In this document: positions 45,866-51,553 of the stretch, one piece after another
Layout of the letters: each line of letters opens with the position of its first letter
Numbering within the stretch: the stretch's first letter is position 1
Source: a bacterium
GTDB lineage: Bacteria; Krumholzibacteriota; Krumholzibacteriia; LZORAL124-64-63
NCBI GenBank assembly: GCA_018814885.1
Contig: JAHIYU010000126.1
Span: 1-51,553, forward strand
Length of the DNA stretch: 51,553 nucleotides
Reading direction: 5' to 3'
Position numbers and translations under genes: made by a program
The notes under the pieces: model-generated
The model's input: the letters and a program-made list of their open reading frames with translations, nothing else
Databases searched by the model: none
Told to the model about the DNA's origin: nothing

Positions 45866-47062
45866 TCAGCCCAGCGTCTTGAACACCTTCTCGATCCTCT
45901 TCATGGCCCAGTTGACGTCCTTGCGCTGCAGTGTCAACGGCGGGGCGATGCGGATCACGTTCTCGTGTGTCTCCTTGCAGAGCAGGCCCTCGGCCATGAG
46001 CGCCTCGCAGTAGGGGCGGGCCGGACGGTCCAGCACCAGCCCGATCCACAGGCCCACACCGCGCACCTTCTCGATGCTCTTGGCGTCGACGCCGCGCAGC
46101 TTCTCCATGAAGTACGCGCCCTGCTTCAGCGAGTTCTGCACCAGCCTGTCCTCGATCAGTACCTTCAGCGCCTCGCGGGCGACGGCACAGCCCAGGGGGT
46201 TGCCGCCGAAGGTCGAGCCGTGGTCGCCGGGCTTGAAGACGCCCATGAGCTCGTCGTCGGCCAGGAACGCGCTCACGGGGTAGAAGCCGCCGCTGAGCGC
46301 CTTGCCGATGATCACGCCGTCGGGGCGCACGCCCTCCCACTCGTAGGCGAACAGCTTGCCGGTGCGGCCCAGGCCGCTCTGGATCTCGTCGACGAGCAGC
46401 AGGACGTTGCGCTCCCTGCAGAGGGCCGCGGCCTTCCGGAGGAAGCCCCGCGGGGGCATGATGATGCCGGCTTCGCCCTGGATGGGCTCGACCAGGAAGG
46501 CGACGGTGTCGGGCGTGATGGCCTTCGCGAGGGCCTTGACGTCGCCGAAGGGGATGACCGTGAAGCCCGGTGTGAAGGGACCGAAGCCGTCCTTGTACTG
46601 GGCCTCGGTGCTGAAACCCACGATGGTCGTGGTGCGCCCGTGGAAGTTGCCGGCGCAGACGATGATCTCGGCCTTGTCCTTCCTGACGCCCTTGATCCGG
46701 TAACCCCACTTGCGCGCGGCCTTGATGGCCGTCTCGACCGCTTCGGCCCCGGTGTTCATGGGCAGCGCGCGGCTGTAGCCGGTCAGCTCGGTGAGCTCCC
46801 GGTAGAACAACGGCAGCTGATCGTTGCGGAAGGCCCGGCTGGTCAGGGTGCACCGGGCGGCTTGGCGTCGGAACGCGTTCAGCAGGCGGGGATGGCAATG
46901 CCCCTGATTCACGGCGCTGTAGGCGGCCAGGCAGTCCAGGTAGCGCTTGCCCTCGACGTCCTCCACCCAGATTCCTTCGGCCTTCCTGATGACGATGTCC
47001 AGGGGGCGGTAGTTGTGGGCCCCGTACCTGTCCTCCATCTCGATGAACTTCCGCGTCTTCAT
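45866..47062 (-). CDS. rocD: Ornithine-oxo-acid aminotransferase
   Basis: 398 residues, a class III PLP-dependent aminotransferase. The ATG at 47062 follows GGAGG. Diagnostic segments: EDRYGAHNYRPLDIVI at the N-terminus (typical of ornithine aminotransferase), MNTGAEAVETAIKAARKWGY, NFHGRTTTIVGFS, LVEPIQGEAGI, VDEIQSGLGRTG and GKALSGGFYPVSA with the PLP lysine at 254. It converts L-ornithine and 2-oxoglutarate to glutamate-5-semialdehyde and glutamate, linking arginine/ornithine breakdown to proline and glutamate. It is divergent from a winged-helix regulator gene across a 533-bp region with a palindromic operator overlapping the promoters, so that regulator may control it (inference). Confidence 0.94.
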   Translation of the reverse strand: MKTRKFIEMEDRYGAHNYRPLDIVIRKAEGIWVEDVEGKRYLDCLAAYSAVNQGHCHPRLLNAFRRQAARCTLTSRAFRNDQLPLFYRELTELTGYSRALPMNTGAEAVETAIKAARKWGYRIKGVRKDKAEIIVCAGNFHGRTTTIVGFSTEAQYKDGFGPFTPGFTVIPFGDVKALAKAITPDTVAFLVEPIQGEAGIIMPPRGFLRKAAALCRERNVLLLVDEIQSGLGRTGKLFAYEWEGVRPDGVIIGKALSGGFYPVSAFLADDELMGVFKPGDHGSTFGGNPLGCAVAREALKVLIEDRLVQNSLKQGAYFMEKLRGVDAKSIEKVRGVGLWIGLVLDRPARPYCEALMAEGLLCKETHENVIRIAPPLTLQRKDVNWAMKRIEKVFKTLG

Positions 47063-47195
47063 GTCGACCTCCGGAACGGTGAAAGTGTCGTTCAGCTCGC
47101 GAGAGCTCTTTCTATGGGAAGCGGCCGATTCCGCGATACCGCAAAGATAGGCCGCCTATTCGGCCATGAGAAAAAAAATGCGGGGGACGACGATT

Positions 47196-47201
47196 ATTAT
47201 A
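47196..47201 (-). promoter_or_regulatory. Candidate -10 box of rocD
   Basis: On the minus strand this is a perfect TATAAT, giving a leader of about 125 nt to rocD. No good -35 is seen at 16-18 nt; that position is filled by the palindrome at 47206-47229. Confidence 0.45.
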
Positions 47202-47202
47202 C

Positions 47203-47231
47203 TTGAATAAACAAAGTACTTGGTTTATTAA
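47203..47231 (+). promoter_or_regulatory. Promoter with built-in palindromic operator, facing the winged-helix regulator
   Basis: TTGAAT (47203-47208), 17 nt, TATTAA (47226-47231): a good sigma-70-type promoter in an AT-rich island. The spacer is almost wholly filled by a 24-bp palindrome (47206-47229; arms AATAAAC and GTTTATT, centre AAGTACTT) in which 22 of 24 positions are symmetric. A dimeric repressor there would occlude RNA polymerase on both strands. The encoded winged-helix protein is the obvious candidate ligand. Confidence 0.65.
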
Positions 47232-47321
47232 AGTCATGGCGTCCGGGGATACCCAGGGAAGGGAGCCGCGGGCTGACCAGGTTTCATCGTTCCTTGAAGG
47301 TCTGTTCCGAGGGAGAATGCC

Positions 47322-47595
47322 GGGTCCGGATGGAGCACCGGTGAAGGCCGCGGACCCCGCCTAGCGGGACGGGGAAGGATCCCCGACCGGCTCCTCTCGG
47401 AGGCCCGCGCTGATCGGAGATCGGCGCGGCCTCCCAGCCGGGATCGTTCAGCCAGCAGGAGTCCTGCCGGCCACGCGCGATCCGACACCGGCTGCAGGAC
47501 GGGCCATCCATGGGGGGCGGCGGCCGTTCCCGCCACCCCCCGCACGCTCACCAGGCCCGCAGCGTCGGGTCGCGGAGGCAAGGAGGCCTCGCCGC
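47322..47595 (+). ncRNA. Structured 5' leader of the winged-helix regulator, candidate cis-regulatory RNA
   Basis: A chain of stems on the regulator's presumed transcript: GGGTCCG/CGGACCC (47322-47328, 47351-47357); CGGGGA/TCCCCG (47370-47375, 47380-47385); a 16-bp stem with one bulged C and a GGA loop (47399-47415 with 47419-47434); GCAGG/CCTGC (47455-47467), which competes with GTCCTGC/GCAGGAC (47461-47467 with 47494-47500); and an 11-bp stem of GGGGGG, GGCGG, CCGCC, CCCCCC (47512-47541). GGCCTCC at 47428-47434 is also fully complementary to GGAGGCC at 47582-47588, which holds the ribosome-binding site. No known RNA family is recognised, and high GC makes chance stems common. Confidence 0.4.
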
Positions 47596-47925
47596 GTGAG
47601 CCAGTCCCCACCATCCACGGCTGCGGCCGGGGGTGGCGCGCCCCTGTCGCCTTTGATCCACGGCCGGGCGCGTCTGCTCATCCTGTCCCACCTGATCCGG
47701 GTCGGCCCGACCCCGTTCACCGAGTTGCGCGTACTGCTGAGCATGACCGACGGCACCTTGTCGGTCCATCTCGCCAAGCTCGCAGAGGGGGGGGTGGTGG
47801 AGATCGCCAAGGAGTTCGTGGGCAAGCGGCCGCGGACCCAGCTCAAGGTCACCCGCCGCGGACGCGCCATGTTCAACCGCTACGTGCAGGAATTGCGGGA
47901 CATCGTCCCCGGCCTGGCGGATTGA
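47596..47925 (+). CDS. Small winged-helix transcriptional regulator
   Basis: 109 residues from a GTG at 47596, nine bases after AGGAGG. The sequence fits the stand-alone winged-helix family of PF13601 type (MarR/ArsR-like fold): LIHGRARLLILSHLIRVG, the recognition helix region LLSMTDGTLSVHLAKLAEGG, and the wing FVGKRPRTQLKVTRRGRAMF. The Ala/Gly-rich first 17 residues are probably disordered. There are no metal-binding cysteines or ligand domain, so any effector site must be in the short fold itself. It probably binds DNA as a dimer; the 24-bp palindrome in its own promoter is the natural site, implying autoregulation and control of rocD (inference). Its stop codon abuts that of the convergent phosphorylase gene. 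Confidence 0.88.
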   Translation: MSQSPPSTAAAGGGAPLSPLIHGRARLLILSHLIRVGPTPFTELRVLLSMTDGTLSVHLAKLAEGGVVEIAKEFVGKRPRTQLKVTRRGRAMFNRYVQELRDIVPGLAD

Positions 47926-50046
47926 TCATCCGCCCGCCGGCAGCTTCACGTCCAGCGCGCAGGGCAGGTAGAACCGTTCTGTGTACTCGTCCACCATGCG
48001 GACCGTGCTGAACTGGGGGATCACCGCCTCGACGGCTTCGATCATGCGCTGCACCCATGCCTGGGGCAGGCCGCCTGCGGCGCGCGCGTAGAACAGGGGC
48101 ACGATCTGCTCTTCGAGCAGGGTGTACAGCGACTCGGCGTCGTCGTCGTCCTGCCGCTCGGGATCGTCGTAGTTCTTGCCGTTGCCGATGGCCCAGCCGT
48201 TGTTTTCCTCGTAGCCCTCGCACCACCAGCCGTCGAGGACGGACAGGTTGAGTGCGCCGTTGGCGGCGGCCTTCATGCCCGAGGTGCCGCTGGCCTCCAG
48301 GGGGCGTCGCGGCGTGTTCAACCAGATATCGCAGCCCTGTACCAGATGGCGGGCCAGGTCGATGTCGTAGCCCTCCACCAGCACCAGTCGGCCGTGGAAT
48401 TCGGGCCGGCGGGACATGCTCCACACCTTCTGCATCAGTTCCTTGCCGGGCTCGTTGCGGGGATGCGCCTTGCCGGCGATGATGATCTGCACGGGGCGCC
48501 CGGGAGCGCCGAGGATGCGGGCCAGGCGCGCGGGGTCGCGTAGCATCAGGGTGGCGCGCTTGTAGGGCGCGAAACGCCGCGCGAAGCCGATGGTCAGGGC
48601 GCGGGGGTCCAGCGACCGGGAGACGGTCTCCATGTACTCCGGCGGCGCGTGTTCGCGCCGTCCCTGCCAGATCAGGCGCTCGCGGACCATCTGAACCAGG
48701 TGCCCGCGCCGCCGCTCGTGCTCGGCCCAGAAGACGTCATGGGGCAGCGTCGGCGGGTCGTCGGCGAGATGCCGCCGGTACAGCGGATCCATCTCGTCGG
48801 CGATCCAGGTCGGCATGTGCACGCCGTTGGTGACGTGCTTGATGGGCACGTTGTTCAGGTCGCTGCCGGGCCAGAGGAAATGCCACATCTCGCGCGCGAC
48901 GGCGCCGTGCAGCTCGCTCACGCCGTTCGCGAAGCGGGACAGCCGCAGCGCCAGCACGGTCATGCCGAACTTCTCCCGGCCGTCCGCGGGATCCATGAGC
49001 CCCAGGTTTACCAGCGCATCGACGTCGATCCCCATCTCCTCCGCATGGGGGCGCAGGTATTCGCGCACGTGGTCGCGGTCGAAGGCATCGTTGCCGGCGG
49101 GCACGGGTGTGTGGGTGGTGAAGATGTTGCGGGCGCGCGCGGCCGTGCAGGCGTTCGCCAGGTCGAGCCCCTGGCCGGTCATCAGACGCCTGATCTGCTC
49201 GATGGTAAGGAAGGCGGAATGTCCCTCGTTGAGGTGGCAGACGTCGGGTTCGATGCCGACCGCCGTCAGGGCGCGCAGGCCGCCCACGCCGAGCAGGATC
49301 TCCTGGCGGACCCGCGTGTCCTCGTCGCCGCCGTAGAGGTGGTTGGATATGGCGCGGTCTTCCTCGTCGTTGCCGTTGACGTCCGTGTCGAGGAGGTAGA
49401 GGGGAATCCTGCCGACGTCGATCTTCCAGATCTGCGCCCGCACCGTGCGGCCCGGATACGGCAGCGACACCACGAGTGGCTCGCCGTCGTCACCGCATTG
49501 CAACGCCATGGGCATCAGCGAGAAGTTGTTGGGGCGGTAGTCCTCGTGCTGGCGTCCGTCGAGATCGATCTGCTGGTGGAAGTAACCGAAGCGGTAGGCC
49601 AGTCCCACGCCGACCAGCGGCAGGCCGAGGTCGCTGGCCGCCTTGAGGTGGTCGCCGGACAGGATCCCCAGGCCGCCGGAATAGAGGGAGAGGCTCTCGT
49701 GTATGCCGAACTCGGCGGAGAAGTAGGCCACGCGGCGGCCTTCGAAATCGTGAACGCTCGCGTCCGCTCCTGTATCCATGTAAGCGCGGAAGCGCGCGTG
49801 GATCTTGCGGAGGGCTTCGCAGAATTTCTCGTTGGCGGCCAGGGCGCAGAGCCTGTGCTCGTTGACGGCCGCGAGCAGGGCCAGCGGATTGTGGTACACC
49901 TCGTCCCAGCGGGCGGGATCGACGTCGCGGAAGATGTACCCGGCCTGCGCGTCCCAGATCCACCAGAGATTGCGGGCCAAATCCAGCAGGGGACGCAGGG
50001 ATCTCGGTAGGGCGAGCTCGGTGCCGAAGCGATCGGTGGCTGACAT
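47926..50046 (-). CDS. glgP: Alpha-glucan (glycogen) phosphorylase, GT35
   Basis: 706 residues, the shorter type of alpha-glucan phosphorylase (about 700 rather than 800-plus residues), which lacks much of the N-terminal regulatory region. Features: DLARNLWWIWDAQAGYIF at the start (DUF3417-like), YFSAEFGIHESLSLYSGGLG, the PLP-site segment ASGTSGMKAAANGALNLS with lysine near residue 591, and KHVTNGVHMPTWIADEM. It releases glucose-1-phosphate from glycogen or maltodextrins in the cytosol. No other glycogen genes are nearby. Ogt lies 100 bp upstream on the same strand; an AT-rich TATTAT element around 50096-50101 may be this gene's own -10 box. Confidence 0.94.
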   Translation of the reverse strand: MSATDRFGTELALPRSLRPLLDLARNLWWIWDAQAGYIFRDVDPARWDEVYHNPLALLAAVNEHRLCALAANEKFCEALRKIHARFRAYMDTGADASVHDFEGRRVAYFSAEFGIHESLSLYSGGLGILSGDHLKAASDLGLPLVGVGLAYRFGYFHQQIDLDGRQHEDYRPNNFSLMPMALQCGDDGEPLVVSLPYPGRTVRAQIWKIDVGRIPLYLLDTDVNGNDEEDRAISNHLYGGDEDTRVRQEILLGVGGLRALTAVGIEPDVCHLNEGHSAFLTIEQIRRLMTGQGLDLANACTAARARNIFTTHTPVPAGNDAFDRDHVREYLRPHAEEMGIDVDALVNLGLMDPADGREKFGMTVLALRLSRFANGVSELHGAVAREMWHFLWPGSDLNNVPIKHVTNGVHMPTWIADEMDPLYRRHLADDPPTLPHDVFWAEHERRRGHLVQMVRERLIWQGRREHAPPEYMETVSRSLDPRALTIGFARRFAPYKRATLMLRDPARLARILGAPGRPVQIIIAGKAHPRNEPGKELMQKVWSMSRRPEFHGRLVLVEGYDIDLARHLVQGCDIWLNTPRRPLEASGTSGMKAAANGALNLSVLDGWWCEGYEENNGWAIGNGKNYDDPERQDDDDAESLYTLLEEQIVPLFYARAAGGLPQAWVQRMIEAVEAVIPQFSTVRMVDEYTERFYLPCALDVKLPAGG

Positions 50047-50146
50047 CGTGACTCCTGGTCTGTGCTCTTCCGGCGACTTGCCGGGAGGGTGGAAGATAAT
50101 AACGACCCGACCGGATGCGCCAGTAGAGGTCTGAATCGGCTGAGTT

Positions 50147-50707
50147 TCAGAAGAGTTGAGCGGCTTCGAGATGATGCGTGCCCCCGAGCGTGTGGCCCTC
50201 GAGGCGAAGCAGCTGGGCCTTGACCGACAGCCCCCCGGCGAATCCCACCAGGGTTCGCTTGGTGCCGATGAGGCGGTGGCAGGGCACCAGGATGGGCACA
50301 GGATTGTGCCCGGCAGCCTGGCCGACGGCGCGCATGGCGGCCGGGCGCTTGATGGCCTGGGCGATCTCCTTGTACGTCTTCAACTTGCCGTAGGGAATCG
50401 TCCTCAGGCGCTGCCAGACGTTCAGTTGGAAGGGGGTGCCGCGCAGGTCAAGCGGCACGTCGAAGGTCTCGCGCTGGCCGATGAAGTACTCGGCGAGCTG
50501 CGAGCGCAGGTCCTCGAAGGCCGACGGATCCTCGATCAGATCGCCGGCGCACGCGTCGTCCCCGCGCGCGATGCTTTTCGCGAACGCGTTGGCGTGTGTA
50601 TGATACTTGTACCCGCGCGGCAGGAATTCCAGCCGCATGAGCCCCTGGTCTCCCGCGATGGCGAGCAGGGGGTTGAGGACGGTCCGCAAGAGCGTGTAAC
50701 GCAGCAT
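50147..50707 (-). CDS. ogt: Methylated-DNA-protein-cysteine methyltransferase
   Basis: 186 residues from the ATG at 50707 (GGGAAGG upstream; a longer in-frame form from 50776 overlaps the divergent gene's start and lacks a site). The C-terminal DNA-binding and transfer domain is complete: TPFQLNVWQRLRTIPYGKLK, the arginine-finger helix AMRAVGQAAGHNP, and the acceptor motif VPCHRLIG with Cys143. It directly repairs O6-methylguanine, moving the methyl group onto its own cysteine. The last residues (GGLSVKAQLLRLEG) fit Ogt. It is divergent from the rhodanese-methyltransferase gene. Confidence 0.95.
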   Translation of the reverse strand: MLRYTLLRTVLNPLLAIAGDQGLMRLEFLPRGYKYHTHANAFAKSIARGDDACAGDLIEDPSAFEDLRSQLAEYFIGQRETFDVPLDLRGTPFQLNVWQRLRTIPYGKLKTYKEIAQAIKRPAAMRAVGQAAGHNPVPILVPCHRLIGTKRTLVGFAGGLSVKAQLLRLEGHTLGGTHHLEAAQLF

Positions 50708-50774
50708 CCGTTGACCTTCCCGCGTGACGGTCGGACAGGAAACGACCCGCGGATGATAGCAGAACGCCGATCCC

Positions 50775-51553
50775 ATGAAAAGGGTCCTGACGTTGAAACT
50801 CCTGAGTTGGCACGAGCTTGACCATCATCCCGCCGTCCTGTCCGGAAACATCCTCGACATCCGGGACCGGGCGTCCTTCGCACAGGGGCACCTGCGCGGC
50901 GCGGCGTCGTTGCCCGTTCCCCCCACAGCGGAGGGCCCCGCGGCGCTCTCCGGCGCCCTGCCGGCCGTTCTTCTGCCGCCCCGGCACGAACCGCTGCTGG
51001 TCTACGGCGAGATCCCGGCGCTCGTCACGAGCGTCGTCACGTTCCTGCAGCGGCGCGGGCGCAGGCACGTCTACGGCGCCGTGCTGTCCGCCGCCGATGC
51101 GCCGGCGCGGGAATGGGTGGCCGGCGGTCGCGAAGGCGCCCTCTGGCGGCCCCCGGCCTTCCTCGCGCAGAACTTCCCCCTCCTGCCGCCCGGCGACGCC
51201 GGTCCGGTCGTGGACCTCGGCTGCGGCGGCGGCCGCGCCGCCGTGTGGCTGGCCCAGCGCAACTACGACGTGACGGCGGTGGACCACCTGGACGACGCGC
51301 TGGCCGTCGCCCGCCGGCTGGCCGATCTGCACGGCGTCGAGCTCGGGCTGCTGTGCCGCGACCTGTCGGAGCCGGCGCAGGTGCCGGTCGGGCCCTGGGC
51401 CCTGGCGATGTCCTTCCGCTTCCTCCTGCGCGGCCTGCTGCGGCGCTTGCCGGACCTGCTGCTGCCGGACGGGGTGGCGGTGGTGCGCACCTTCCGCTGG
51501 GTCGACGGCGATGCGCGTCTGCCGCGCCGGAAATACTGCCTCGACGACGGCGA
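50775..51553 (+). CDS. Rhodanese-like/SAM-methyltransferase fusion, C-terminus cut by the window edge
   Basis: The frame opens at the ATG at 50775 and is still open at the last base (259 codons), so the 3' end is missing. Residues about 10-115 resemble a rhodanese domain (NILDIRDRASFAQGHLRGAA, then PLLVYGEIPALVTSVVTFL), but the active-site loop has no cysteine, so sulfur transfer is unlikely and a binding role is more plausible. Residues from about 135 form a class I methyltransferase (VVDLGCGGGRAAVWLAQRNY, VTAVDHLDDALAVARRLA), in the TehB/thiopurine methyltransferase style. The ribosome-binding site is weak. It may methylate a small molecule such as an oxyanion or thiol compound; the substrate is unknown. 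Confidence 0.8.
   Translation, partial: MKRVLTLKLLSWHELDHHPAVLSGNILDIRDRASFAQGHLRGAASLPVPPTAEGPAALSGALPAVLLPPRHEPLLVYGEIPALVTSVVTFLQRRGRRHVYGAVLSAADAPAREWVAGGREGALWRPPAFLAQNFPLLPPGDAGPVVDLGCGGGRAAVWLAQRNYDVTAVDHLDDALAVARRLADLHGVELGLLCRDLSEPAQVPVGPWALAMSFRFLLRGLLRRLPDLLLPDGVAVVRTFRWVDGDARLPRRKYCLDDG

Noticed and set aside
47234..47614. 126-codon minus-strand open frame in the rocD-regulator gap
   Set aside because: No ribosome-binding site, low-complexity Arg/Pro/Gly content, and it is antisense to the stem-rich leader.

Overview
This is a GC-rich, gene-dense bacterial chromosome segment with about 36 protein-coding loci, two of which are broken and two of which run off the window edges. I see no rRNA, tRNA, CRISPR array, insertion sequence, phage gene or origin. 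The best guess at the host is an uncultured member of the FCB side of the bacterial tree (Krumholzibacteriota/Eisenbacteria-like). That is inferred from secreted proteins with a C-terminal FlgD/type-A-sorting-like Ig domain (an NPFNP motif, ending in L-V-R or L-L-R), DUF7901 and GEVED domains, a Tricorn-type protease, and a TPR-fused sigma-54-type regulator. The phylum is not proven by this sequence.

Layout. 1-6.1 kb: a truncated secreted beta-helix protein, a small membrane protein, a lipoprotein gene broken by an in-frame TAG, a beta-CASP nuclease, and a secreted beta-sandwich protein. 6.2-8.1 kb: hflK-hflC. 8.2-18.9 kb: a secretome island with an LVIVD-repeat protein, two tandemly duplicated DUF7901-GEVED-DUF7901 proteins that carry their leader and terminator with them, and a cohesin-like protein; it is interrupted by msrC and a CPBP-family membrane protein on the minus strand. 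18.9-25.2 kb: a hybrid-free sensor histidine kinase and a glycan-assembly block (SunS-like glycosyltransferase with a helical repeat tail, DegT aminotransferase, and a methyltransferase-glycosyltransferase fusion). 25.2-29.2 kb: feoA-feoB with a good promoter and a candidate operator, then asnS. 29.3-34.6 kb: a double glycosyltransferase, then a two-gene unit of a small secreted protein and a TPR/AAA+/Fis-HTH regulator. 34.8-42.3 kb, all minus strand: MscS channel, two near-twin sulfatase-superfamily genes, and a Tricorn-like protease. 42.4-51.6 kb: D,D-carboxypeptidase, TPR lipoprotein, a decayed gene, rocD, a winged-helix regulator, glycogen phosphorylase, ogt, and a truncated rhodanese-methyltransferase fusion.

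Two regulatory regions stand out. Between divergent rocD and the winged-helix regulator there is a near-perfect 24-bp palindrome lying inside a strong promoter. It is followed by a roughly 360-nt leader full of stems, including alternative pairings that could hide the regulator's ribosome-binding site. Second, each sulfatase gene is preceded, about 30 nt before its start codon, by an identical strong intrinsic terminator inside a 236-bp repeat. The other point of interest is recent duplication: both the DUF7901 pair and the sulfatase pair were copied with their control regions.
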